Assembly (NCBI RefSeq): GCF_051859345.1
Contig: NZ_JBHYFV010000015.1
Location: 39,484 to 103,483 of the forward strand
Direction of reading: 5' to 3'
Length of the DNA: 64,000 nucleotides
Source: Marivita sp051859345
GTDB taxonomy: Bacteria; Pseudomonadota; Alphaproteobacteria; Rhodobacterales; Rhodobacteraceae
Shown here piece by piece: positions 25,718 through 34,936 of the stretch (position 1 is its first letter; each line of letters opens with the position of its first letter). The translations under genes and the position numbers were made by a program. The notes below the pieces were generated by a model. The model did no database searches. It saw only the letters and a program-made list of their open reading frames with translations, and was not told the origin of the DNA.

Positions 25718-26770
25718 ATGAAACTAGCAGCCATTACAACGGCCGGAGCGGTGCTTGTCAGCGGCGCGGCCTTTGCCCAGGAAACTTTGACGGTCAATAT
25801 CGGCTCGTCGCACCCGGAGGCCAATATCTGGGTCTACGCGATGAAGAACACCTTTCAACCCGAGGTGAACCGCATCCTTGCCGAGAACGGCAACGCGTAT
25901 CAGGTAGACTGGGTCGAGAACTATGCCGGAACGCTCTACAAGTTCACCGACACCCGCGAGGCGGTGATGGACGGGATTGTGGACATCGGCATGGTCGGAA
26001 CGGTCTGGGAAGGCGCGAACATGCCGCTTCAGAACGTGACCTATTTCACGCCCTTCGCCACCGAAGACCATCGCATGATCATCGAGATCTTCGACGATCT
26101 GTCGGAAAACCTGCCCGAGTTGAAGAACAGCTGGTCCGAGAACGGGATGGTGCACCTGTCGTCGCTGATCACCGACAGTTATGACATCTACGCGACCTTC
26201 CCGGTCAACTCGATGGCGGACCTGCAAAACCGCAAGCTGAACGCGCCGGGCACATCGGCCAACTGGCTGCGCGAAACCGGGGCGACGCCGGTGGATGGCG
26301 CGCTGACCACCTATTACACCAATATCCAGACCGGTGTGACCGAAGGCACCCTGTCCTTTGCGTCCGGCATCCTTCCGACACGGGTGTACGAAGTGGCCCC
26401 CGAACTGACCCGCGTCGGCATCGGGTCGATGTATTTCGGCGGCATCGCAGCGAACGAGTCATTCTTTGGCGGCTTGCCCGAGGCGGTTCAGACGGCGATG
26501 CGCGAAGCGGCGCAGGCCACCTCAATTGCACATGGTGATTACGTTGGTGATCTGGCGGCGCGCGCCATGGACGAGATGCAGGCGGCGGGGCTGACGGTCC
26601 ACCAACTGCCGGAAGAGGAAAAGGCCAAGTGGGTCAACGGCCTGCCCAACATCATCGAGCCGTGGCTGGAACAGACCGGTGAGGCGGGCAAAACCGTTCT
26701 CAAGGCCTATTTCGCCGCGCTGCGGGAACGCGGCGCGACGCCGACCCGGAACTGGGACGAAGGTCTTTAA
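25718..26770 (+). CDS. TRAP transporter substrate-binding protein (DctP family)
   Basis: The 350-residue protein has a signal peptide cut after AAFA-Q and the DctP fold (LTVNIGSSHPEANIW at the first strand, the KLNAPGTSANWLRETGATPV segment carrying the conserved carboxylate-binding Arg). An AGGAGG-type site precedes the ATG. It binds an organic acid in the periplasm. It follows the Mo-hydroxylase large subunit by 48 bases and is separated from the membrane subunits by a strong terminator-like hairpin. Confidence 0.88.
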   Translation: MKLAAITTAGAVLVSGAAFAQETLTVNIGSSHPEANIWVYAMKNTFQPEVNRILAENGNAYQVDWVENYAGTLYKFTDTREAVMDGIVDIGMVGTVWEGANMPLQNVTYFTPFATEDHRMIIEIFDDLSENLPELKNSWSENGMVHLSSLITDSYDIYATFPVNSMADLQNRKLNAPGTSANWLRETGATPVDGALTTYYTNIQTGVTEGTLSFASGILPTRVYEVAPELTRVGIGSMYFGGIAANESFFGGLPEAVQTAMREAAQATSIAHGDYVGDLAARAMDEMQAAGLTVHQLPEEEKAKWVNGLPNIIEPWLEQTGEAGKTVLKAYFAALRERGATPTRNWDEGL

Positions 26771-26786
26771 GATCGCGTGACAGACC

Positions 26787-26827
26787 GACCCCCGCCCGGC
26801 AGACTGTTCGGGCGGGGGTCTCTTTTT
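26787..26827 (+). terminator. Strong hairpin with T run after the TRAP binding-protein gene
   Basis: A 12-bp perfect stem (GACCCCCGCCCG with CGGGCGGGGGTC), a 10-base loop and then TCTTTTT make a textbook intrinsic terminator 16 bases after the stop. Lying inside the operon, it would make the binding protein far more abundant than the two membrane subunits, which read-through would supply. Confidence 0.85.
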
Positions 26828-26841
26828 GACAGCAGGATGGC

Positions 26842-27411
26842 ATGATGAGCGACGACACCACAGCCGAAGCGGATGACAGGTTTGTCCCGGCCTTTGCGCA
26901 AGCCCCTTACGGAGCGGTGCTTGGCACGGTTGCTGCGGCACTGTCGGCAGTGGGAACAGCGGCCATAGGGGCGCTGATGCTGCTGATCGTGGCCGATGTG
27001 ATCGGGCGCAACTTTCTGGACATGCCGATCACCGGCGTGTCCGAAATCGCCGCGCGGTCTGTTGTGGCCATCGTCTTTCTGCAAGTCCCGGCGGCCATCT
27101 TGCAGAAACGCCTGACACGGGCGGATTTTCTGGTGCGCCGGATCGAGGCGTCGTCGCCCAAGGCGGTTGCGCTGATCGAAACCGTGTTCTGCATCGTCGG
27201 CGCGATAGTCTTTGCGCTGATCCTCTGGGCGTCATGGTCGAAATTCACCGGAAGCTGGGGATCGTCCGAATTCTTTGGTGTGCAAGGTGTCTGGACCATT
27301 CCGACATGGCCGTTCCGGGGGATCACCGTCCTTGGCGCCACTGTCGCGGTTCTTGCGGCGCTTTACCGTGCGTTCGAGGAGATCCGCAGCATGAGGGGCG
27401 CGCAGGCATGA
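26842..27411 (+). CDS. TRAP transporter small membrane subunit (DctQ)
   Basis: The 189-residue protein has four hydrophobic segments, including the DctQ-type stretch LIVADVIGRNFLDMPITGVSE near residue 52 and TWPFRGITVLGATVAVLAALY at the end. The start is ATGATG; either codon is usable. It overlaps the large subunit by four bases. It forms the membrane complex with the gene that follows. Confidence 0.9.
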   Translation: MMSDDTTAEADDRFVPAFAQAPYGAVLGTVAAALSAVGTAAIGALMLLIVADVIGRNFLDMPITGVSEIAARSVVAIVFLQVPAAILQKRLTRADFLVRRIEASSPKAVALIETVFCIVGAIVFALILWASWSKFTGSWGSSEFFGVQGVWTIPTWPFRGITVLGATVAVLAALYRAFEEIRSMRGAQA

Positions 27412-28736
27412 CGACGCTGACCATCGGGTTCATCCTTATCGCGGTTCTGGTGCTGCTGGTGCTTCTGGGGATGCAGATCGCCTATGCGCTGTTTGGCGTG
27501 GCCTTTGTCGGGATCTGGGTGATCCGCAACAATGTCGATCTGGCATTCCGGATGCTGGAACTGACGGCCTATTCCGGTATTGCCGACTACCTTTTCGCCA
27601 CCATTCCGCTGTTTGTGCTGATGGGACTGCTGGTCAGCGTGTCCAATGTGGGCCGCGATACGTTTGAGGTGGCCGAGGAACTGTTGCGCCGCATGATCTG
27701 CGGGCTGGGAGTGGCGACTGTCGCAGCCAACACGATCTTTGCGGCTGTGACCGGCGTGTCCATCGCGTCGGCAGCAGTGTTCACCCGCGTGGCGGTGCCG
27801 GAAATGACGCGCCACGGCTATCGCCCGGCCTTTTCGGCTGGGACAGTGGCCGGGTCGTCCGTTCTGGGGATGCTGATTCCGCCCAGCCTTCTGCTCATCA
27901 TCTACGGCGTGCTGGCCGAGGTCTCTATCGGCGGCATGTTCATCGCTGGGATTGTGCCGGGGCTGATGCTGGCGGGTGGCTTTGTGGCGATGCTGATTGG
28001 CGTGACCATGCTGTTTCCGCGCTTCGTTCTCAGCGACCCGGACAAGGTACGCGATCGGCGGCTTGACCGGACATTCACGCCGATGCCGCTAAAAACGCTG
28101 ATCCTCAAGCTGGTGCCGATCATCCTTCTGGTCATTCTTGTTTTGGGCGGGCTGTACACCGGCTTTTTCACCCCGACCGAGGCAGGTGGTATCGGCGCTT
28201 TCGGCGCGCTGATCGTCGCCCTGTCGCGGCGCAGTCTGGACCGCCACAAGCTCTGGCAGGTGATGAAGCAGACCGGCGTTATTTCGGTGTCGATCCTGCT
28301 GTTGCTGATTGCGGCCTCGTTCTATTCGCGGATGCTTGCCATTGCGGGGCTGCCGAATGCGATTGCCGGTCTGGTGACGGAGTCCGGCTTTGGCCCGCTT
28401 GGGTTCCTGTTTCTTTATGCAGTGCTGATCCTGCTGATGGGGATGATCCTGGACAGTACGTCGATCCTTTTGATCATGGTGCCGATCGCCGCGCCGATTG
28501 CGCAGAGCCTTGGGCTGGATCTGATGCATTTCGGCATTGTCACGGTGATTGCGGTCGAGATCGGGCTGTTGACGCCGCCATTCGGGATCTCGGTTTTTAC
28601 GGTGCATAACACGCTGAACGATCCGAATGTGTCGGTGGAACAGATCTTCGCCGCGACGCTGCCCTTCATCGGGGTGATGCTGCTGGTACTGGTGATCGTG
28701 GCGCTGGTTCCCGCGACAGCGACATTGTTCTTATGA
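27408..28736 (+). CDS. TRAP transporter large membrane subunit (DctM)
   Basis: The 442-residue polytopic protein (about 12 membrane segments) is of the DctM family. Family blocks include GIADYLFATIPLFVLMG, the AAVTGVSIASAAVFTRVAVPEM helix, GTVAGSSVLGMLIPPSLLLIIYGV and LLTPPFGISVFTVHN. It is the sodium-driven transport subunit. The ATG at 27408 is chosen over an upstream frame extension that overlaps DctQ, because it gives the standard ATGA overlap and a family-like length. Confidence 0.92.
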   Translation: MTTLTIGFILIAVLVLLVLLGMQIAYALFGVAFVGIWVIRNNVDLAFRMLELTAYSGIADYLFATIPLFVLMGLLVSVSNVGRDTFEVAEELLRRMICGLGVATVAANTIFAAVTGVSIASAAVFTRVAVPEMTRHGYRPAFSAGTVAGSSVLGMLIPPSLLLIIYGVLAEVSIGGMFIAGIVPGLMLAGGFVAMLIGVTMLFPRFVLSDPDKVRDRRLDRTFTPMPLKTLILKLVPIILLVILVLGGLYTGFFTPTEAGGIGAFGALIVALSRRSLDRHKLWQVMKQTGVISVSILLLLIAASFYSRMLAIAGLPNAIAGLVTESGFGPLGFLFLYAVLILLMGMILDSTSILLIMVPIAAPIAQSLGLDLMHFGIVTVIAVEIGLLTPPFGISVFTVHNTLNDPNVSVEQIFAATLPFIGVMLLVLVIVALVPATATLFL

Positions 28737-29292
28737 CGGAACGGAACACCTGACCTTGGGGGATGGCGACTCATTTGCCACCAAGCTCTGCCACTAGGCT
28801 GAGAACGGACTTTCAAAGGGTATTCGGGTCAGATGGAGTGCGCGGTCGGACGTCTCTGTGTCCACCATAGGCAAGATGATCGCTCAGACCATCTAAGGCA
28901 TTCTCCAATAGGTGCCGTTTGGACGCAGCCATCAAACATGGTTCGGACTATTGTTTGTGAAAGGTTTGATGGGTTTCATTGCATTGCTTGTGCCGATGGT
29001 CTGGCACACTTGTCTTGCAATGATCGACGCCGCCCGTCATCCGCGCGGTCGCCTGCCAATGGGAATCCTGATGACGATTAGCTTACTGTCGTTTGGCAAA
29101 ACCTGGAGATTGAAGCCTACATGCTGTGGCCCGCTCTGGTCCTCTTGGGTGTCCACTTGCGGGAAGTAGCGGACGACGACGGGGTCTGAGAGTCCTTTAG
29201 CCACTTTCCAGCGTGGCATGATCTGATGCTACTGCCGTCTCGCGTTTGAAAATTCAGCTTCTGCACCTTGGAACGATCATCAAGAGGTCGGC
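28737..29292. other. Intergenic region, no gene recognised
   Basis: This 556-base stretch lies between the convergent ends of the TRAP operon and iolG. Short open frames on both strands (for example plus 28912-29169, which contains a hydrophobic run) have no ribosome site and match nothing known to me. The composition is less GC-rich than the neighbouring genes, so this may be decayed coding DNA. No convincing terminator hairpin was seen. Confidence 0.5.
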
Positions 29293-30279
29293 TCACAAAA
29301 TCACGACGCTTCGCGTTTCTAGCGACTTGGCCGCGGCGTCGGCCAATCTTTGGGCTTTGACTCCGTCTTCTATGCCGGGATTGGGCGTCGTCCCCTTTTT
29401 CAGCGCGGTGACAAAGCTTTCCATTTCCGCCAGATACGCGGTCTCGTACCGTTCAAGGAAGAAATGCTTGTTCGGCGCTGTCGCAAAGCCAGAGGCATCG
29501 GCTTTGGTGACAAGGTTCTCCAAATGGTTCGCGGCTTGCAGCATGCCCTTTGATCCATGCACCTCGATCCGCTGGTCATACCCATAAGTCGCACGGCGCG
29601 AGTTGTTGATCTGGCAGATCTTTCCGGACGCGGTTTTCATCGTGACCGATGCGGTGTCGATATCACCGGCCGCCCCGATCGCCGGATCGACAAGGCAGGA
29701 TCCGGTGGCGTGCAATTCGACGATGTCTTCGCCCAAGAGGAATCGCGCCATATCGAAATCGTGGATCATCATATCCCGGAACAACCCGCCGGACTGTTTG
29801 ATGTAAGCAACAGGGGGCGGAGACGGGTCGCGCGAGGTGATGATAACGATCTCGGGATCGCCAATGACACCTGCCTCGATCTGGGCCTGCACAAGAGCGA
29901 ATTGCGGATCGAAACGTCGATTGAAAGCAGTCAGGAAAGGAACACCTTTCGCTTGAACCCGCGCCATACATTCGCCTGCGCGTTCTGAGGAAAGGTCAAT
30001 CGGCTTCTCGCAGAAAATGGCTTTTCCCGCATCGGCCAGCGCATGAATTTGATCGTAGTGAAGGGTCGTCGGCGTGGCGACGATTACAGCGTCGATATCT
30101 GACGCCGTAACGATCTCTTCAGCGGCTTGTATCTTGGCTCCATATTGCCGTGCGAGGGCACTTGCAGCCTCTGGCAGTGCATCCGCAACAGTGACCAACT
30201 TGGCCTGCGGCAGACGGGACAGGCTTTTGGCGTGGACCTGACCGATCCGACCGCAGCCGAGAATTCCAAAGTTTGTCAT
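29293..30279 (-). CDS. iolG: myo-Inositol 2-dehydrogenase
   Basis: The 328-residue Gfo/Idh/MocA enzyme has a Rossmann start (FGILGCGRIGQVHAKSL), the catalytic lysine in CEKPIDLS and the aspartate-histidine pair in RDMMIHDFDMARFLLG. It oxidises myo-inositol to scyllo-inosose with NAD in the cytoplasm, the first step of inositol breakdown. It is last in the minus-strand iolDCBJG operon, ten bases after iolJ. Activity on related cyclitols is possible, but linkage makes inositol most likely. Confidence 0.9.
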   Translation of the reverse strand: MTNFGILGCGRIGQVHAKSLSRLPQAKLVTVADALPEAASALARQYGAKIQAAEEIVTASDIDAVIVATPTTLHYDQIHALADAGKAIFCEKPIDLSSERAGECMARVQAKGVPFLTAFNRRFDPQFALVQAQIEAGVIGDPEIVIITSRDPSPPPVAYIKQSGGLFRDMMIHDFDMARFLLGEDIVELHATGSCLVDPAIGAAGDIDTASVTMKTASGKICQINNSRRATYGYDQRIEVHGSKGMLQAANHLENLVTKADASGFATAPNKHFFLERYETAYLAEMESFVTALKKGTTPNPGIEDGVKAQRLADAAAKSLETRSVVIL

Positions 30280-30288
30280 GGGTGTTCC

Positions 30289-31119
30289 TTATGCTGGGCC
30301 AAGCGCACGAAGGGCCCGCCGGGCCGCCTCGCACAAAGGGCCTTCGATGGCTGAAAGGATCTGAACTCGGTCAAACCGGTCCGGATCGGATTGGAGAACG
30401 TCCCGCAAGCTAGCGCCGAACGCCATGCGCAGTTCTGTGCCAATGTTGAATTTGCAGATGCGAGACCCACGCGCCAACGCGCTGCGCTGTGCGACCGGCA
30501 CCCCTGATCCGCCATGTATCACCAACGGGATGTCAGTTACCGCCTCGATTGCGCGGATGCGGGCTTCGTCCAGTCCGCCCTCGTGGTTCTGTTGCAGATG
30601 GACATTGCCAACCGAAATGGCCATGGCGTCGACCCCGCTTTCGCGGGCAAACCGCGCGGCGTCGTCCGGGTTCGTCCCTGTTGAGCCTTCACCCTGACTG
30701 TACCCGACAAAGCCGATCTCACCTTCGCACGAAATTCCCGCGGTATGGGCCATTTGTGCGATGCGGGCGGTTTCGTCGATATTCTGCGACAGCGGCTTGC
30801 GTGACCCGTCAAACATCAAGGAGGTAAAGCCGCTGTCCAGCGCTTCCTTGCACTCTTCAAATGTGTAGCCGTGATCCAGATGGGCAACGACAGGCACCGA
30901 CACGGAGTCAGCAAGGCTTTGGAACATCTTGCCAAGCACCGGCAGGGGCGTGTGCTTGCGGCAGGACGGACCAGCCTGAAGAATAACCGGCAGACCCTCG
31001 GCTTCGGCGGCATGTGCATAGGCGCGCATGTCTTCCCAGCCAAGACAAACGAGACCCCCGACAGCATACCCCCCGTGCATCGCCGGTTGCAGAACATCAG
31101 CAAGTGTCGCGAGCGTCAT
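30289..31119 (-). CDS. iolJ: Class II aldolase for 2-deoxy-5-keto-gluconate 6-phosphate
   Basis: The 276-residue zinc class II aldolase has zinc and catalytic ligands in VVAHLDHGYTFEE, SCEGEIGFVGYSQGEG and VIHGGSGVP, and phosphate-binding residues in KFNIGTELR. In the inositol pathway it splits 2-deoxy-5-keto-D-gluconate 6-phosphate into dihydroxyacetone phosphate and malonate semialdehyde. It overlaps iolB by four bases. Fructose-bisphosphate or tagatose-bisphosphate aldolase activity is possible by fold, but the operon points to IolJ. Confidence 0.85.
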   Translation of the reverse strand: MTLATLADVLQPAMHGGYAVGGLVCLGWEDMRAYAHAAEAEGLPVILQAGPSCRKHTPLPVLGKMFQSLADSVSVPVVAHLDHGYTFEECKEALDSGFTSLMFDGSRKPLSQNIDETARIAQMAHTAGISCEGEIGFVGYSQGEGSTGTNPDDAARFARESGVDAMAISVGNVHLQQNHEGGLDEARIRAIEAVTDIPLVIHGGSGVPVAQRSALARGSRICKFNIGTELRMAFGASLRDVLQSDPDRFDRVQILSAIEGPLCEAARRALRALGPA

Positions 31120-31958
31120 TTGAACTTTGCCACCATGTCCATGATGCCCGGAATGGTGCGTAATTGTTCGGCGTGTGTCGGTTGGAAATACTGCTTCAGA
31201 CTGCGTTGGCTGAGCCCACCCAGAATGGTGAAATAGTACATCTCGTAACCCGGCAGAACACAGCAGGGGTGATATCCCTTGTCGATCAGCATCGTGGACC
31301 CATCGACAATATGATAGGCGTCACCGGGCTTGTTGTCTTCGCGCTGCAACATTTGCAGGCCAGACCCGTAATTCGGGCGGAACCGGAAATTATAGGTTTC
31401 GTCATGGCGGGTTTCGTCCGGCAGGCGATCCGTGTCATGTTTGTGCGACGGGAATCCGGACCACCCGCCTTGCCCTACCGTGTATAACTCTGACACCAGA
31501 AGTCGCCCTACGCGATCATGCTGTTTCTGGCCAAGAATGTGCTTGATCTTGCGATGAGTCTTGGTGTCGTCAGAGCCGTATTGCACGAGGTCGATCTCAT
31601 CGGCGCGCACCGAGAAGGGTTCCAGAACCTGATCGAACTTGGCCCCGGCCACGAAGACCTCGGCAGTGTTCGACAAACAGGTGATCTTTGCCTCCGACCC
31701 GGTCGGTACATAGACTCCCTCGGGCTCTCCGTCCCAGACGTCCACACCACGGCCCCCCAGCGATGTTGCCTCGAACCCGCCGACATGGACATCTATCAGG
31801 CCAGTGGCCGGAACGATGCAGGTTTCAAACCCCGGCACGGCGTAGCCAAAGCTTTCACCCTTCTCCAGCTTGACGATGTTGAAATAATTTAACGGAACAT
31901 GGGCGTCGCCCACATCCACAATCGGTTTGTTGGCGTTGTCATAAGGAGGGATATGCAT
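31116..31958 (-). CDS. iolB: 5-Deoxy-glucuronate isomerase
   Basis: The 280-residue KduI/IolB-type bicupin has metal-ligand candidates in GFPSHKHDTD and DETRHDETYNFRF. It also has the family's FTILGGLSQRSLKQYF C-terminal segment. It converts 5-deoxy-glucuronate to 2-deoxy-5-keto-gluconate. The ATG at 31956-31958 follows AAGGAC; upstream in-frame codons overlap iolC. It lies third in the iolDCBJG operon. Confidence 0.92.
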   Translation of the reverse strand: MHIPPYDNANKPIVDVGDAHVPLNYFNIVKLEKGESFGYAVPGFETCIVPATGLIDVHVGGFEATSLGGRGVDVWDGEPEGVYVPTGSEAKITCLSNTAEVFVAGAKFDQVLEPFSVRADEIDLVQYGSDDTKTHRKIKHILGQKQHDRVGRLLVSELYTVGQGGWSGFPSHKHDTDRLPDETRHDETYNFRFRPNYGSGLQMLQREDNKPGDAYHIVDGSTMLIDKGYHPCCVLPGYEMYYFTILGGLSQRSLKQYFQPTHAEQLRTIPGIMDMVAKFK

Positions 31959-31969
31959 GGCGTGTCCTT

Positions 31970-32950
31970 TCAGACGTCGGTCGGCCCGGCGTGCAATTTC
32001 AGAAATGCGTCCAGGTCGGACGCAGTCGGCATGGCCGGGGCGCAACCGGGTCTGGACACCACGATCGACGCACAGGCAGAGCCGCGCAGAACGGCCTCTT
32101 TCATCGGGAGGCTCTCGGAAAGTGAGGCCAGGAAACCGGCCATAAAGCTGTCACCCGCGCCGGTTGGTTTCACAGCTTCGACAGGAAAGATGCCGGTGCG
32201 GAACTCGGCACCATCTGCGAATGTCACAGCGCCTTCAGGGCCCATTTTATAGACGACGATTCTGGCCGTTTCATCGGCAAGACCACGGGCCTTTTCGAGA
32301 CCTTTGGAGATATCGCCAGCCATGAAGCCGAATTCTTCGTCATTGCCGACGATCACGTCGGACATGGCACCGGCGCGCGACAGAACTTCTTGCGCCACTT
32401 GGGGTGAGGGCCAGCTGTAGGGACGGTAATCCACATCAAAGATGATCGGCAAACCAGCCGCGCGTGCCAGGTCGAACGCCCGAAACGTCGCGCCGCGCGA
32501 TGGCTCTGCTGCGAAAACGGTGCCTGCCGTGATCAGAGCACCGTATTGGCGGTAATCCACGGCCTCGACATCGGCAACGCTCATCCGAAAATCTGCTGCG
32601 TTGTTTCGGTAGATCACGCTTTGATGTTCGTCGACGCGGGTCTCGTAGATTGCCAGCGAGGTGCGTTCTTCGCCGCGGACGCGTCTTACATGAGAGCGAT
32701 CTACACCGTACAAATCCAGTTGGTTTTCGCAGTACCACCCGACCGCATCATCCGACACACAGGTCACAAGCGCGGCACGGCATCCGAACTTGACCAGACC
32801 CGCCGCGATGTTTGCGCTGCTCCCGCCCATCGCGACCATCATCTCGGTCGCGTTTTGCGTTCGGGTGTTGACCGGAGTCGGCGACAGATCCATCCCAACC
32901 CTGCCAATGATCAGAAAGTTACGTTTGGCGATCCCGTCCAGCACCGTCAT
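31970..32950 (-). CDS. iolC: 5-Dehydro-2-deoxygluconokinase
   Basis: The 326-residue PfkB-family sugar kinase has the N-terminal signature MVAMGGSSANIAAGLVKFG and the C-terminal KPTGAGDSFMAGFLASL with the catalytic Asp. It phosphorylates 2-deoxy-5-keto-gluconate at the expense of ATP. It overlaps iolD by four bases. Membership in the operon, more than any single residue, fixes the IolC assignment. Confidence 0.9.
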   Translation of the reverse strand: MTVLDGIAKRNFLIIGRVGMDLSPTPVNTRTQNATEMMVAMGGSSANIAAGLVKFGCRAALVTCVSDDAVGWYCENQLDLYGVDRSHVRRVRGEERTSLAIYETRVDEHQSVIYRNNAADFRMSVADVEAVDYRQYGALITAGTVFAAEPSRGATFRAFDLARAAGLPIIFDVDYRPYSWPSPQVAQEVLSRAGAMSDVIVGNDEEFGFMAGDISKGLEKARGLADETARIVVYKMGPEGAVTFADGAEFRTGIFPVEAVKPTGAGDSFMAGFLASLSESLPMKEAVLRGSACASIVVSRPGCAPAMPTASDLDAFLKLHAGPTDV

Positions 32951-34812
32951 ACGCCTTTCCGCTGCTTGGCGCGCTCTGCTTCGATTTCCAGATGTTTAGC
33001 GCGAACCGTGTCATGTTCTGACACATGCGGCGTCCCGACCTCCCACCAGGTATGGCCCTCGGTGGTCCAGCCCTCATAGGCATCCACATTCATGACGATC
33101 ACGCTTGTCTTGTCCGACACCTTTGCGTCCTGAAACGCCTTTGCCAATTGTTCCGGCGTGTCCACGCGCACAGCGTTCGCCCCCATCGAGGCAGCATGGC
33201 TGACGAAATCCACAGCAAAGGGTGCGGGGATTGTCGGGGCATCCTGAATCAGATTGTTGAAGCTTTCGTTGCCGGTGTTGTTCTGCAATTTGTTGATGAC
33301 GGCAAAGCCACCGTTATCCAGTACAAGAACGATCAGCTTTTTCTGTGTCAGGACCGAGGAATAGATGTCCGAATTCAATAACAGATAGGACCCGTCACCA
33401 CAGAACACGATGGTGTCCTTGTCGGGCTCGACCTCTGACTGTGCAATCCGCGCACCCCAGCCCCCGGCGATTTCGTAACCCATGCAGGAAAATCCGAATT
33501 CCACGTCAACCGTGCCAATATCAAGCGTGCGCCAGTTGGCCGTCACTTCGGCAGGAAGCCCACCTGCTGCTGCAACCACCCGATCACGCGGATCACACAG
33601 CGCATTCACCACGCCGATCGCCTGCGCATAGCTGTTCGGACGGTTGCCGGGTTTGACGTTCTCGGCAACGTAGGCATTCCAGTTGCGGCGCTCGCCTAGA
33701 GCGAACTGAAGCCAGCTCTGAGGTGCCTTGTACCCGTCCATCATGAACGCCAAGGCGACCAGTCCCAGTTTCGCATCGCCGACCACGGGCAATGCCATGT
33801 GTTTTCCCGCATCATGGCGCGACACGTTTAGCGAGATGAATCGCGCGTCTTTGGCGAACGCAGTCCACGACCCGGTGGTAAAGTCCTGAAGGCGCGACCC
33901 GACGGACAGGATCACATCTGCCGCTTCCGCCACTGCGTTCCCGCTGTCCGACCCGGTGACACCGACGGGCCCGATATTGAGCGGGTGGTCATTGAGAAGG
34001 TTCGCCCGGCCCGCAATGGTTTCGATGACGGGAATATCGTGCGCTTCGGCAAACGCAGTGAGTTCGGCGACGGCGCCGGCATACTGCACTCCTCCACCCG
34101 CGATGATCACCGGGCGTTCGGCCTCTTTGAGCACCTCGACAGCGCGCGCAAGTTCGCCTGCGTCAGGGGGTTGGCGTCGGATATGATGCAACTGCTCTTC
34201 AAAGAACGAGACCGGATAATCGTAGGTCCAGCCCTGCACGTCCTGCGGCAAGCCAAGAAACGCTGGCCCGCAATCTGCCGGATCAAGCATCGTGGCAAGC
34301 GCGGCAGGCAGCGTCTGGATCACCTGTGCAGGATGCGTGATGCGGTCCCAGTAGCGGGTCACCGCCCTGAAAGCATCGTTCAGCCCAAGTGCCGGATTGT
34401 TGAAGTGCTCAAGTTGCTGAAGCACCGGATCGGGCAGGCGGGTCAGGTAAGTGTCCCCGCACAGCATGAGCATCGGCAGACGGTTGGCATGCGCAAGCGC
34501 CGAAGCCGTGAGAAGATTGGCCGTTCCAGGGCCCGCAGAAGCGGTGCAGAACATGAATTTTCGGCGCAGATGATACTTGGCATACGCGGCCGCGGCGAAT
34601 CCCATGCTTTGCTCGTTCTGGCCCCGATAAAGCGGCAAGGTGTCCCGGTGATCATACAGCGCCTCTCCCAGACAGGTGACATTGCCATGACCAAAAATAC
34701 CGAAACCGCCGCCACAAAGACGGTGGCGATTTCCCCCAATTTCAATGAATTGCGCATTGAGATACCGAATGATGGCTTGGGCCGTCGTCAAACGGATTGT
34801 GTCATCGCTCAT
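32947..34812 (-). CDS. iolD: 3D-trihydroxycyclohexane-1,2-dione hydrolase (acylhydrolase)
   Basis: The 621-residue thiamine-diphosphate enzyme, of typical IolD length, has the cofactor-activating Glu region in RGQNEQSMGFAAAAYAK and the GDGSYLLLNSDI metal-diphosphate motif. It opens the ring of the trione to 5-deoxy-glucuronate. The ATG at 34810-34812 has GAGGGGGGAT upstream and excludes a longer frame running into the operator. It is first in the minus-strand iol operon, 85 bases from the palindromic operator. Confidence 0.93.
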   Translation of the reverse strand: MSDDTIRLTTAQAIIRYLNAQFIEIGGNRHRLCGGGFGIFGHGNVTCLGEALYDHRDTLPLYRGQNEQSMGFAAAAYAKYHLRRKFMFCTASAGPGTANLLTASALAHANRLPMLMLCGDTYLTRLPDPVLQQLEHFNNPALGLNDAFRAVTRYWDRITHPAQVIQTLPAALATMLDPADCGPAFLGLPQDVQGWTYDYPVSFFEEQLHHIRRQPPDAGELARAVEVLKEAERPVIIAGGGVQYAGAVAELTAFAEAHDIPVIETIAGRANLLNDHPLNIGPVGVTGSDSGNAVAEAADVILSVGSRLQDFTTGSWTAFAKDARFISLNVSRHDAGKHMALPVVGDAKLGLVALAFMMDGYKAPQSWLQFALGERRNWNAYVAENVKPGNRPNSYAQAIGVVNALCDPRDRVVAAAGGLPAEVTANWRTLDIGTVDVEFGFSCMGYEIAGGWGARIAQSEVEPDKDTIVFCGDGSYLLLNSDIYSSVLTQKKLIVLVLDNGGFAVINKLQNNTGNESFNNLIQDAPTIPAPFAVDFVSHAASMGANAVRVDTPEQLAKAFQDAKVSDKTSVIVMNVDAYEGWTTEGHTWWEVGTPHVSEHDTVRAKHLEIEAERAKQRKGV

Positions 34813-34897
34813 CGCGTATCCCCCCTCAGGATCTGTATTCCCCCGGCCAGGCCGCGTATCCATGCTTGACCCGACTTCGGATTTAAGGATACCCGTG

Positions 34898-34913
34898 TTG
34901 CAACCGGTTGCAA
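34898..34913. promoter_or_regulatory. Operator palindrome in the iolD/MocA divergent promoter
   Basis: TTGCAACCGGTTGCAA is a perfect 16-base palindrome of LacI/GalR-operator form. The 14-base core recurs at 39158-39171, the only other copy noticed, at the second divergent promoter of the cluster. It lies 24 bases before the start at 34937, where a bound repressor would block initiation. Confidence 0.8.
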
Positions 34914-34936
34914 TGGGTTTTTCGAGGGGGAGCGAG

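Noticed and set aside
28912..29169. 85-codon plus-strand frame with a hydrophobic stretch
   Set aside because: There is no ribosome site and no relation to the flanking operons; it is probably decayed or chance.
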